This document shows, piece by piece, positions 51,849 to 59,962 of a DNA stretch of 64,000 nucleotides; the stretch's first letter is position 1; each line of letters begins with the position of its first letter. A model generated the notes under the pieces. The model was not told the origin of the DNA, did no database searches, and saw nothing but the letters and a program-made list of their open reading frames with translations. Source of the DNA: Bog-473 sp963850095 (GTDB lineage Bacteria; Actinomycetota; Acidimicrobiia; Acidimicrobiales; RAAP-2); NCBI GenBank assembly GCA_963850095.1, contig CAWKJX010000012.1, positions 186,001 through 250,000 of the forward strand. The letters run 5' to 3'. The translations under genes and the position numbers were made by a program.

Positions 51849-52469
51849 GTGGGTCTGTACCGGGAGCATGTGGTGCCGCGGCTGGTCGAGCGGACATGCG
51901 GCTCCTCGGGGTTCGACCGCTGGCGGACCAAGGCGACCGCGGGGTTGGTGGGCCGGGTGGTCGAGGTTGGCTTCGGATCGGGCCTGAACGTGGGCCTCTA
52001 CCCACCCGAGGTGACCCGGGTGCTGGCGGTCGAGCCGGCGCTGGTGGCCCGGCAGCGGGCGTCGCGGCGGATCGCGGCCGGGTCGGTGCCGGTCGAGTTC
52101 GTCGGCCTCGACGGCCAGCAGCTCCCGCTCGAGGACGCCAGCTGCGACGGGGCGCTCTTCACCTTCACCCTGTGCACCGTGGCGGACCCGGCACGGGCCC
52201 TCGGTGAGGTCTACCGGGTGCTCCGTCCCGGCGGCTCGCTGCACTTCCTGGAACACGGGCTCTCGCCCGACGCCGGCGTGGCGAAGTGGCAACACCGGAT
52301 GGAACCGCTGCAGCGACGGCTGGCCGACGGGTGCCACCTGACCCGCAGCGCGCCGACCCTGGTGGAGGACGCCGGCTTCGCCGTGTCGCGACTGGAGCAG
52401 CGCTACGTGCGGGGGCCGAAGCCCTGGTGCTATTTCAGCGTGGGTGCGGCGGCGAGACCCGGAGCCTGA
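51849..52469 (+). CDS. Class I SAM-dependent methyltransferase (UbiE/phospholipid methyltransferase-like)
   Basis: This 206-residue protein has motif I VVEVGFGSGLNVGLYP, then VLAVEPALVARQ (acidic residue of strand 2), a central DGALFTFTLCTVADPARAL and VLRPGGSLHFLEHG. The pattern with an LEHG motif is common in small actinobacterial methyltransferases acting on lipids or quinones. GTG 51849 is the only reasonable start. It shares a 54-bp promoter space with the divergent SDR gene, so the two are probably co-regulated. Confidence 0.85.
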   Translation: MGLYREHVVPRLVERTCGSSGFDRWRTKATAGLVGRVVEVGFGSGLNVGLYPPEVTRVLAVEPALVARQRASRRIAAGSVPVEFVGLDGQQLPLEDASCDGALFTFTLCTVADPARALGEVYRVLRPGGSLHFLEHGLSPDAGVAKWQHRMEPLQRRLADGCHLTRSAPTLVEDAGFAVSRLEQRYVRGPKPWCYFSVGAAARPGA

Positions 52470-52486
52470 CCCGGTCCCCGTCGAGC

Positions 52487-52846
52487 TCAGAGGTCGAAGG
52501 CCGTCGGGTGCCGCGGCTCGTACAGCAGAACGGGGCCCGCCCCGGGTACGACGAGGCCGATCGTCCGGCCGAAGCCGCGGCTCTCGATCTCGCCCTCGAA
52601 TTGCGCGCCCTTGGCGGCCAGGTCCCGCACGGTCGCTTCGATGTCGTCGCACACGAGCGAGATCTCGTGGTGGGGGGCGCCGCCGTCGGTCGGGTGCACT
52701 CCGAGCTCCGAGGGGCCGGTGCCGAAGATCAGCCAGCCGTCGTGGGCGTCGACGTGCCCCCAGCCGAGCACATCACGGAAGAACACCCGCGCCGCCGAGG
52801 CGTCATCCGCATAGACCAAGGTGTGCACGCCGGTGATCACCGTCAC
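52487..52846 (-). CDS. VOC-superfamily protein
   Basis: This 119-residue single-domain protein has GVHTLVYADDASAARVFFRD (first beta-alpha unit with a His ligand), GGAPHHEISLVCDD in the middle and LLYEPRHPTAF at the end, the Glu being the usual metal ligand. Substrate is unknown. The start is GTG 52846 or 52840. It is divergent from the enoyl-CoA hydratase gene at 52965 and ends 18 bases from the convergent methyltransferase gene. Confidence 0.82.
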   Translation of the reverse strand: MTVITGVHTLVYADDASAARVFFRDVLGWGHVDAHDGWLIFGTGPSELGVHPTDGGAPHHEISLVCDDIEATVRDLAAKGAQFEGEIESRGFGRTIGLVVPGAGPVLLYEPRHPTAFDL

Positions 52847-52964
52847 GAACTCTACGTGGCACGGGCCGAAGCCGGGCCGAGCCGCCCGTCCCGGTGCCGG
52901 CAGGGCCCCGGGCCGGGGCAGGCGCCATGCCAGGATGTCCTGCCGCCGGCGAAGGGAGACCACC

Positions 52965-53772
52965 ATGACCACACTGCTCGTCGACCAGCCCGAGGAAGGC
53001 GTGACGCGGATCACGTTGAATCGTCCGGATCGGCTCAACGCCATGAACGCGGACCTCATCACCGAGCTGCACGACGCGCTGGGCGCCGTCGCGATCGATC
53101 CCGCCTGCCGGGTCGTCCTTCTGACGGGCGCCGGGCGGGGCTTCTGCGCCGGCCTGGACCTGGGCGGCTACGGCCCTCCGCCCCGGTCCGAGGGCCTGGG
53201 TCGGGTCGAGACGGGGTTCGCGACGCAGACAGACATCGCCGCGCTCGTCCCACGCCTTCGGGCCCTGCCCCAGCCGGTGATCGCTGCGGTCAACGGTCCG
53301 GCCGCCGGGGGCGGCCTGGCGTTGGCGCTGGCGTGTGACATCCGCATCGCCGCGGCCTCGGCGCGCTTCAACGTGGCCTTCGTCCGCCTGGGCATCTCGG
53401 GCTGCGACATCGGGGTCAGCTGGATGCTGCCCCGATTGATCGGCGCGTCCCGGGCCTGGGAGCTGATGCTCACCGGACGGATCATCGAAGCCGAGGAGGC
53501 GGACCGCATCGGCCTCGTCCTGCGCGTGGTGCCCGATGAAGGCTTGTTGGAGGCCGCGCTCGAGACGGCGCGCCTCATCATGGCCAACAGCCCGTGGGGC
53601 ATCCGCATGACCAAGGAGGTCATGTGGTCCCAGCTCGAGGTCTCCTCGCTCCAGGCGGGCATCGACCTCGAGAACCGCACACAGGTCCTGTCGTCCATGA
53701 CGGGCGACATGCAGCGAGGCCGTGGCGGCCTTTCTGGAGAAGCGACCCGCACGCTACGGGACGAGCTCCTGA
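52965..53772 (+). CDS. Enoyl-CoA hydratase/isomerase (frameshift near the 3' end)
   Basis: This crotonase-fold protein of ~268 residues, once corrected, adds water to enoyl-CoA in fatty-acid oxidation or acts on a related acyl-CoA. Oxyanion-hole blocks are GFCAGLDLGGYG and VNGPAAGGGLALALACD, and the later DRIGLVLRVVPDEGLLEAAL is typical. The frame breaks near 53713: after GDMQ the next frame reads EAVAAFLEKRPARYG and stops at 53772, which is the family's standard ending. ATG 52965 follows GGGAGA. It is downstream of no other beta-oxidation gene; a lipoprotein gene follows. Confidence 0.88.
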
Positions 53773-53797
53773 CCAGGATCGCGACGCAAACAGGGGG

Positions 53798-54600
53798 ATG
53801 CGCCTGGCTACGTTGGATGACCTGATGCGGCGGCTGTTCAGCCAGACTCCGGCCTGGAGATGGCAGCTGGTCGCGCTGCTCTCGTTGGGCCTCGTCCTCA
53901 CCGGGTGCGCGTCGGGGGGGTGTCGAGCCCGGGCAGCCCGGGCAGCCTGGCCAACCCGGGGGGCTCGGTGGCGCCGGCCCCGGACTACCCCGACATCTGC
54001 GCGCCGGCGGGCACCGACACGTCGAGCACCTGTCTGCGGCTCACCCTGGCCGCCATCGACGCCGCCCGGGCCGACGAGCACGTCCGGCCGATGCGGTTGC
54101 CGTCGGATCTGGCCCAGCTGTCGGTGCCCGAGCAGCTCTTCGTCGCCATCGATCGCGAGCGGGTGGACCGTGGGCTGACCCCGTTCCCGGGGCTGTCCGC
54201 CTCCCTCGACCACAATGCCGCCAAGGGCGCCGACACGGCGCAACTGCCGCCGCGCCCCGGGCACGCCTACTCGTCCGTCGACACGGAGTGGATCGGCGAC
54301 GTGGCCAACGGGCTCGACGCCGACTACCAGTGGATGTACGACGACGGTCCCGACAGTGGCGTGCCCGGATGCTCGGGCGGCCAGACCTCGGGGTGCTGGG
54401 GCGACCGCGACATCGTCCTCGGCCGCTTCGGCGCCAAGCACCTGGTGATCGGCGCCGCCTTCGACCCCATCGGCGACACCTCAAAGGGCGATCGCGGCGG
54501 GTCCTCGCTGGCGGCCACCCTGGCGATCTCTTCCTCGGCGGCCGGACCCTATGCGTACACGTGGAAGGAGGCGCTGGCGGCCATGTCCGCCGGGACGCTC
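53798..54600 (+). CDS. Lipoprotein with tandem CAP-like domains, first half (frameshifted)
   Basis: The N terminus MRLATLDDLMRRLFSQ, a hydrophobic stretch and LVLTGCASGG give a lipoprotein signal. A seven-G run (53915-53921) then shifts the frame; the homologous frame continues VSSPGSPGSLANPGG into domain 1. This has landmarks VRPMRLPSDLAQLSVPEQLF, IDRERVDRGLTPFPGLSASL, WMYDDGPDSGVPGC, CWGDRDIVLGRFG and VIGAAFDP, a pattern that recalls CAP/SCP-type secreted proteins (WxHRxxIL). It is one gene with the next entry; a second shift lies near 54600. The family assignment is tentative, the tandem structure is clear. Confidence 0.65.
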
Positions 54601-55301
54601 CAGCCTCTCCCGCGGTGCCCGCCTCGGAGTCCGACACCGGTATCGCGGACCCGCCTGGCAACGTTGCTCCGGTGCCCGACTACACGCGGATGTGCGCCGG
54701 CAACGGAATCGACGACTCCCCCAGGTGCATCGACGCCGTCCTCGGCGCCATCAACCACGCGCACGCGCTCGAGGGGATACGGCCGATGGTGCTGCCGACG
54801 GACTTCGACCGCCTGAGCGTGCCCGACCAGCTGTTCGTAGCCGTCAATCTCGAGCGGGTCGATCGCGGTCTCCCCGCGTTCGGCGGGCTGACGAGCAGCC
54901 TCGACCGGAACGCTCAGCGAGGGGCGGACGAAGCGGACGACCCGCCCGATCCGGGCTCGTCCTATGCGCTCGACGATGCCGAATGGGCCGGCGGTTCGTC
55001 CAACGGCCTCGACGCGGTCTACGGCTGGATGTACGACGACGGGTTCGACAGCGGGAACCTCGACTGCGAGCGGAGAGGTGCGCCCGGGTGCTGGGGGCAT
55101 CGCAAGGGCATCCTCGACGACTTCGGGTCGGGCGCCAACCTGGTCATGGGAGCCGCCCTGGACCCCTCGGGCGACACCCACAGCGGTGACACCGGCGGCA
55201 CCTCCATGGCGGTCACGCTCGCGGTGGCCGAGGCACCGACGCACTCGTTCACGTTCACTTGGTCCCAGGTCGTCTCCACCCTGCCATCGGGCGCCGGCTA
55301 G
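54601..55301 (+). CDS. Lipoprotein with tandem CAP-like domains, second half
   Basis: From the shifted frame (VPASESDTGIADPPGN) this encodes domain 2, which repeats the layout of domain 1: PDYTRMCAGNGIDDS, IRPMVLPTDFDRLSVPDQLF, LERVDRGLPAFGGLTSSL, WMYDDGFDSGNLDC, CWGHRKGILDDFG, VMGAALDPSGDTHSGD. The HR-x-x-IL here is closer to the CAP consensus than in domain 1. It ends at TAG 55301. Taken with the preceding entry the intact protein would be ~500 residues, exported and lipid-anchored, of unknown activity. Confidence 0.65.
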
Positions 55302-55329
55302 CCCGCCCGCCCGCCCGTAGGGTGGTCCG

Positions 55330-55674
55330 GTGACGACCCGGCTCTACTTCAACCCCTCCTGTTCGAAGTGCCGGACGGCACAGGCCCTGCTCGACGAGCG
55401 AGGCGTGCGGGCCGAGACCGTCCGCTACCTCGACACCCCGCCGACGCGTGGCGATCTCGACCGGCTCATGCAGCAGCTCGGCATCGACGATCCCCGCCAA
55501 ATGATGAGGCCGGGTGAGCCGGTCTACACCGAGCTCGGGCTCGCCGAGGCCTCACCCGACGACCTGCTCCAGGCGATCACCACCCACCCCGTCCTCCTCG
55601 AGCGACCGATCTTCGTGGTCGGAGGCCGCGCCGTGGTCGCCCGACCGCCCGAGCGGGTGCTGGAACTGCTCTGA
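55330..55674 (+). CDS. ArsC/Spx-family (glutaredoxin-fold) reductase
   Basis: This 114-residue thioredoxin-fold protein has NPSCSKCRTAQALLDERG at the N terminus, with the ArsC-type catalytic Cys and a second Cys three residues on (CSKC), and VLLERPIFVVGGRAVVARPP near the C terminus (Arg binding arsenate in ArsC). Length is normal for glutaredoxin-coupled arsenate reductases. The role may be arsenate reduction or a general disulfide function; no ars genes are adjacent. GTG 55330 is the start, 28 bp after the lipoprotein gene. Confidence 0.87.
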   Translation: MTTRLYFNPSCSKCRTAQALLDERGVRAETVRYLDTPPTRGDLDRLMQQLGIDDPRQMMRPGEPVYTELGLAEASPDDLLQAITTHPVLLERPIFVVGGRAVVARPPERVLELL

Positions 55675-55759
55675 CGCCGCCGACTCGGGGACCGGCACCG
55701 GTCGCCCCCCGTAGGGTGGGCGCACCCCGCACGCCACCGGGGCGGACGGAGGGAGAATC

Positions 55760-56221
55760 GTGACGGCATCGCTGGTGATCTTCGGCATCCTCGGCCTGGC
55801 GAGCACGGCGGTCGCCTTCGCCGTCAACCGGCATCTCTTCGCCGCGGGGCGGGCAGGGAACGTCACACTGCTCGAAGCGGTGTACTACGTCGTGGGGCTC
55901 TGCTCTCTCGGCCTCGGGTGGTACTTCAACGTCCGCTACACCCACCTGTACGGGCACCGGGCCAACTACTGGAACTACACCAAAATGTTGTTCACCAACT
56001 GGGCGGCCGACTCGGCGGCCCAGGACTACATCATCGTGAACGTGGTTCTCCTACCGCTGTGGACGATCGTCGAAGGAACGCGGCGTGGCTTGAAGTGGCC
56101 GTGGATCTTCTTCGTCGTGAGCCTGTTCACCAGCCTGGCCTTCTCCATCGCCCTGTTCCTGGCCTTCATGGAGCGCCAACTCCGCTACAACCGCGTCGCT
56201 GCCTCGTCGAGCACGGCGTAG
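55760..56221 (+). CDS. DUF2834-like membrane protein
   Basis: This 153-residue protein has four predicted helices (LVIFGILGLASTAVAFAVNR; VTLLEAVYYVVGLCSLGLGW; YIIVNVVLLPLWTIVEG; FFVVSLFTSLAFSIALFLAF). The central FTNWAADSAAQDYIIVNVV with a charged pair between helices is characteristic of DUF2834 proteins, whose role is unknown. GTG 55760 has GGAGGGAG six bases upstream. Its 3' end overlaps the convergent oxidoreductase gene by 37 bp. Confidence 0.75.
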   Translation: MTASLVIFGILGLASTAVAFAVNRHLFAAGRAGNVTLLEAVYYVVGLCSLGLGWYFNVRYTHLYGHRANYWNYTKMLFTNWAADSAAQDYIIVNVVLLPLWTIVEGTRRGLKWPWIFFVVSLFTSLAFSIALFLAFMERQLRYNRVAASSSTA

Positions 56222-57750
56222 CCACAGTTGTAGCCGGGAATGAACGTCACCCCGGGCCCGCCATGGCAGCCCGCACCGCACAGGTACAGACCCTGCACCG
56301 GAACCGGGTTGTCCGGCCACCCTCGGGGCCCCGGCCGGAAGGGCCCCATGAACTCCGGCTGGAGCAGCCCGTGGCAGAAGTCCCCCCCGGTGCACCCGAA
56401 CATCAACTCGTAGGTGTAGGCGGGATAGTTGAGCTGGCGGTCGATCAGGTCCGGGAAGTTGGGTGCGGCGGCGGCGATCTTCGCCACTATCCGCTCCGCC
56501 ATTTCGTCGCGCACCCTCGCCTGTGCGTCACGGTCGGCCCCGATGGGCAGATAGAACGCGAAGCTGCTCGCCGCATGCTTTCCCGCCGGGGCGAGGCCGG
56601 GATCGTCGAGCGAGGGTATCTGCAAATTGAAGGACGGTGAGGCGGGCACCTCGCCTCTGACGCAACCCTCGAAGTCGAGCTGCATCTGCTCGGCCGTGCC
56701 GAAGAAGGTCACGTTCCGACCGAGCTGGGTGCCGTTCAGGCTCTCGTACGGCGCCCGGTACTCGGGTAGCCCGTCCAGCGCGAAGTGGGCCTGGAAATAG
56801 GCGGCTCGATGATCGATCGCCCGCACCCGCTGGACGAAGGCGTCGGGCAGCGACTCCTCGTCGACGAGCTGGGTGAACGTCGCCGTCGGATCGAGGTTCG
56901 ACACCACGACCGGGGCCGTGGCCACGGTGCCGTCGCCGAACTCCACACCCTGGACGATGCCGCCGTCGACGACGATACGCGACACCTTGGCGTGGCGGCG
57001 CAACTCACCACCGTGCCGCTCGAAGAGCGCGAGCAGATGCTCGGCCATGGTGCCCAGGCCGCCGCGCACCTTGGACATGGTGGCGGTGCCCGGTGAGGCC
57101 AGCGCGAAGGCGAGGCACAGCGCGCTGCCCGGTGACGACGGGCCCCGGAACGTCGAGTTGACGGCGAGGAAGCTGAGCATGCTGCGCACCGGTGCGTGCT
57201 TCGACTTGTCCGGCAAGAAGCGGTCCACGACGTCCATCACGCTGCCGAAGAGAGCGACGCGGATGGCCTCCCGCTCCGACTCGTTGGTCGCGCAGGCCCA
57301 CATTTCGTCGAGTGACCTCGGCGGCCGGCGCACGTCGAAGCGGCCGATGGCCCGGGCCGGCGCCTCGGCCCACGCCGCCACCTCCGCCATCCCGAGGACG
57401 GCCTCGATCCCGATCGTCTCGCCCAGGTGCTCGAGCAGGCGCTCGGGGTCCGAGTAGAGCAGGATCGGCGCCTGGTCGCCTTCTCCGATGCTGGCCGACT
57501 GGACCTCCGGCTCGTAAATCGGGCAGGACCCGAGCTCGAGGTCCTCGAAGATCTCGTTCGGGATCGGGAACTGAATGGAACCCGCCAGTTCGAAGCGGTA
57601 CCCCCGGATCAATTCGGTGGTCGACGCCATCCCGCCGATGAAGTGGTTCTTCTCGAGGCACAGGACACGCATGCCGCCGCGCGCCATCACCGCCGCGGCG
57701 GTCAATCCGTTGTGGCCCGCTCCCACCACGATGGCGTCATAGTCGGTCAT
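56185..57750 (-). CDS. Phytoene dehydrogenase-like FAD-dependent oxidoreductase
   Basis: This 521-residue flavoprotein has the N-terminal dinucleotide-binding motif AIVVGAGHNGLTAAAVMARG followed by LEKNHFIGGMASTTE, a central VRGGLGTMAEHLLALFERHG and the C-terminal GLYLCGAGCHGGPGVTFIPG that completes the FAD site. It belongs with CrtI/retinol-saturase-type and amine-oxidase-like enzymes. There is no crtB or crtE here, so it is not shown to make carotenoids. The start is ATG 57750; residues upstream of it are outside the family. It overlaps the convergent DUF2834 gene by 37 bp. Confidence 0.88.
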   Translation of the reverse strand: MTDYDAIVVGAGHNGLTAAAVMARGGMRVLCLEKNHFIGGMASTTELIRGYRFELAGSIQFPIPNEIFEDLELGSCPIYEPEVQSASIGEGDQAPILLYSDPERLLEHLGETIGIEAVLGMAEVAAWAEAPARAIGRFDVRRPPRSLDEMWACATNESEREAIRVALFGSVMDVVDRFLPDKSKHAPVRSMLSFLAVNSTFRGPSSPGSALCLAFALASPGTATMSKVRGGLGTMAEHLLALFERHGGELRRHAKVSRIVVDGGIVQGVEFGDGTVATAPVVVSNLDPTATFTQLVDEESLPDAFVQRVRAIDHRAAYFQAHFALDGLPEYRAPYESLNGTQLGRNVTFFGTAEQMQLDFEGCVRGEVPASPSFNLQIPSLDDPGLAPAGKHAASSFAFYLPIGADRDAQARVRDEMAERIVAKIAAAAPNFPDLIDRQLNYPAYTYELMFGCTGGDFCHGLLQPEFMGPFRPGPRGWPDNPVPVQGLYLCGAGCHGGPGVTFIPGYNCGYAVLDEAATRL

Positions 57751-57926
57751 GGGTACCGGACTGTACCGACAATCACGCTTCTTCACCGGCACATGCGCCG
57801 GCACCCCGACGACCCTGCGGTCACGGATCCGTCCACGCGGCAATCCCGCCGGGCGCCTGGCTCGTATTCCCGAGTGGTGGGAGGCCGGGGCGCCTCTCGC
57901 GTGATCACATCTCGAAGGGAGTCCTC

Positions 57927-59118
57927 ATGGCAGGTCGGCGTTCGTTCTCACCTGACACCACGGTCGAATCGGCGGGCCGACAACGGAGACCGAGATTGGG
58001 CTGGCGGCCGAGCCTCCTCGCCGGGAGCCCTCTTGGCGGCGACCGGCTTCGCCGCCGTGGCGTCGGGCGGCCAGGCCGGCGCCTCCGGCCCGCCGTTCCT
58101 CTCCCACTTCAACACCGCCACCACGATCGCTTCGACCATCCCGCTCAACGGAGACATCAACCCCTACGGAATCGTCGTCGTGCCGCAGAGCACGGGGCGA
58201 CTCGTCGCCGGCAACACCCTGATCAGCAACTTCAACGCCAGCTCCAATCTCCAGGGCACCGGTACCACCATTGTGCAGATCACGCCCGGGGGACAGCGGA
58301 GCCTGTTCGCGCAGATCGATCCGCGCTACCTCCCCGGTCCGTGCCCCGGTGGGGTCGGGCTGACCACGGCGTTGACCGTGCTCCGCAACGGTGACGTGGT
58401 CGTCGGCAGCCTGCCGGTCACGAATGCCGGCAACGGCACGCCCGAGGCCGGATGCCTGATCGTCCTCGACAGCTTCGGCCATCCGATAGAGACGTTCTCG
58501 GGTCACGGCATCAACGGACCCTGGGATCTGGCCTCCGTCCAGGTCGGCAACATCGATCAGCTCTTCGTCACCAACGTCCTCAACGGGACGGTGGCCGCGG
58601 GGGGTAACGAGGTGCACGGAGGCACCGTCGTCCGCCTCGACGTGACCGACCAGTTCGGTCGCCCGCCGGCCCTCGTGGGCGCGACCACCATCGCGACCGG
58701 GTTCGCCGAGGAGCTCAACACTGCTGCGCTCGTCATCGGTCCGACCGGCGACGCCCTGGGCCAGAACGGCGTGCTCTACGTGGCCGATACCGTCAACAAC
58801 CGGATCGCCGCCGTACCCGACGCGTCCTACCGCTCGACGGCGCTGCCGGGCGGCGGTTTCACGCTCACGTCCCACCAATCCTTGGACGGCCCACTCGGCC
58901 TGACCATCGCGCCCAACGGCGACATCATCACCGTCAACAGTGGTAACGGCAACGCCGTGGAGACGAATCCATACGGCCAACAGGTCGACACGGTGACCAT
59001 CGACCCGCTGAACGCCGGCGGCGACCTGTTCGGATTGGCCATCGCTCCCGGGGGTCATGGCGTGCTGTTCGTCGACGACGGCGACAACACGCTCAAGCTC
59101 TGGGGCTCGGGCGCCTGA
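57927..59118 (+). CDS. Secreted NHL/SMP-30-like beta-propeller protein (frameshifted in the signal region)
   Basis: ATG 57927 has GAAGGGAG upstream and starts MAGRRSFSPDTTVES. After RPSLLAG the frame shifts at about 58022-58026 and continues ALLAATGFAAVASGGQAGAS, completing a signal peptide. The mature ~340 residues contain propeller-type blades such as INPYGIVVVPQSTGRLVAGN, LIVLDSFGHPIETFSGHGIN, VLYVADTVNNRIAAVPDASY and LTIAPNGDIITVNSGNGNAV. It is probably an exported binding protein of unknown ligand. The promoter space is shared with the divergent oxidoreductase gene. Confidence 0.75.
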
Positions 59119-59134
59119 CCACGGTGGGCGGTGC

Positions 59135-59167
59135 GACGGCGGGCGGGCATCCCCGCCGTCCGCCGTC
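59135..59167. terminator. GC-rich stem-loop between convergent genes
   Basis: GACGGCGG(G)CGGG and its near-complement CCCCGCCGTCCGCCGTC form an imperfect hairpin with a short loop (CAT). It lies between the propeller gene and the convergent hydrolase gene and could end both transcripts. Confidence 0.5.
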
Positions 59168-59175
59168 CGCTGGCC

Positions 59176-59736
59176 TCAGGTGGTGACCCCGAAGTTGACG
59201 TCCTCGGTCCCGACCGTTCCGGCGTTGCGCCCCGGCGCCGTCTGGTTCTGCCAATAGAGGTTGGTATGGGCGATGACCTGGCCCGGGGGCGGCGCTCCCC
59301 AGGCCGTCATGTCCTCGGTCGTGTGGGCGTCACCGACCAGGGTGGCGTCGTAGCCCCGGGCGAGCGCACCGTGCAAGGTCGAGCGGATGCAGACATCGGT
59401 CTGGGCCCCGCAGACGACGAGGCGTCCGACGCGGAGGCCCGCGAGCACGTCTTCGAGGGTCGTGTCTTCGAAAGAGTCGCCGTAGTTCTTCTCAATGAGG
59501 GGCTCGGCCTCGCCGGGAACCAGCTCCGGCACAATCCGCCATTCGTCGCTCCCCCGCTCGAGCCCCTCGTCGGAATGCTGGACCCACACGACAGGGACGG
59601 CGTCCCGCCGGGCTCTCTCGACCAGGGTGCCGACGTTGGCGACAACCGCCTCGCGCTCGTGAGCAGCTACGACGACGCCGTTCTGCACGTCGACAACGAG
59701 GAGTGCCGTGTTCGGTCGATCCGTGAGTGTGGTCAT
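59176..59736 (-). CDS. Isochorismatase-like cysteine hydrolase
   Basis: This 186-residue protein carries the triad: Asp in ALLVVDVQNGVV, Lys in LIEKNYGDSF and Cys in VVCGAQTDVCIRSTLHGAL. The family includes nicotinamidase, N-carbamoylsarcosine amidase and isochorismatase; the substrate cannot be told. ATG 59736 is the start. It follows a truncated LuxR HTH remnant on the same strand. Confidence 0.9.
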   Translation of the reverse strand: MTTLTDRPNTALLVVDVQNGVVVAAHEREAVVANVGTLVERARRDAVPVVWVQHSDEGLERGSDEWRIVPELVPGEAEPLIEKNYGDSFEDTTLEDVLAGLRVGRLVVCGAQTDVCIRSTLHGALARGYDATLVGDAHTTEDMTAWGAPPPGQVIAHTNLYWQNQTAPGRNAGTVGTEDVNFGVTT

Positions 59737-59762
59737 GGACCTCTTCTACCCTCTTGACCCCC

Positions 59763-59893
59763 TCAGGCACCGGCCAGGCCGTGCCGGTGCGCGTAGGCGG
59801 CGGCTTGGGCCCGGTCCCGGCTCTGCGTCTTGGCAAAAATTCGGTTGACGTGGGTCTTCACCGTGGTCTCCGCAACGAAACCGCCTCCACCCG
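59763..59893 (-). pseudogene. Remnant of a NarL/LuxR-type regulator (C-terminal HTH only)
   Basis: Translated on the minus strand, this reads FVAETTVKTHVNRIFAKT then QSRDRAQAAAYAHRHGLAGA and a TGA stop, the last two helices and tail of a LuxR-type HTH (consensus ETTVKTHVxRIxxKL). No receiver domain or start precedes it; the MFS transporter gene follows immediately in the opposite direction. It is a decayed or truncated regulator gene, perhaps lost when the neighbouring locus rearranged. Confidence 0.75.
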
Positions 59894-59962
59894 GCGGCCT
59901 CGACGAGGCGGCTGTTGTCGGCAGATGTGGAATCACCCATTCCGCTTCTGATAGGAACAGGC

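Noticed and set aside
56185..56221. 37-bp overlap of convergent genes as a possible antisense regulatory arrangement
   Set aside because: Both stop codons look genuine and small tail overlaps are common; nothing suggests regulation.
57427..57926. Upstream extension of the propeller protein frame
   Set aside because: It runs antisense to the phytoene-dehydrogenase-like gene and lacks a start signal; ATG 57927 with a good ribosome site plus one frameshift explains the N terminus.
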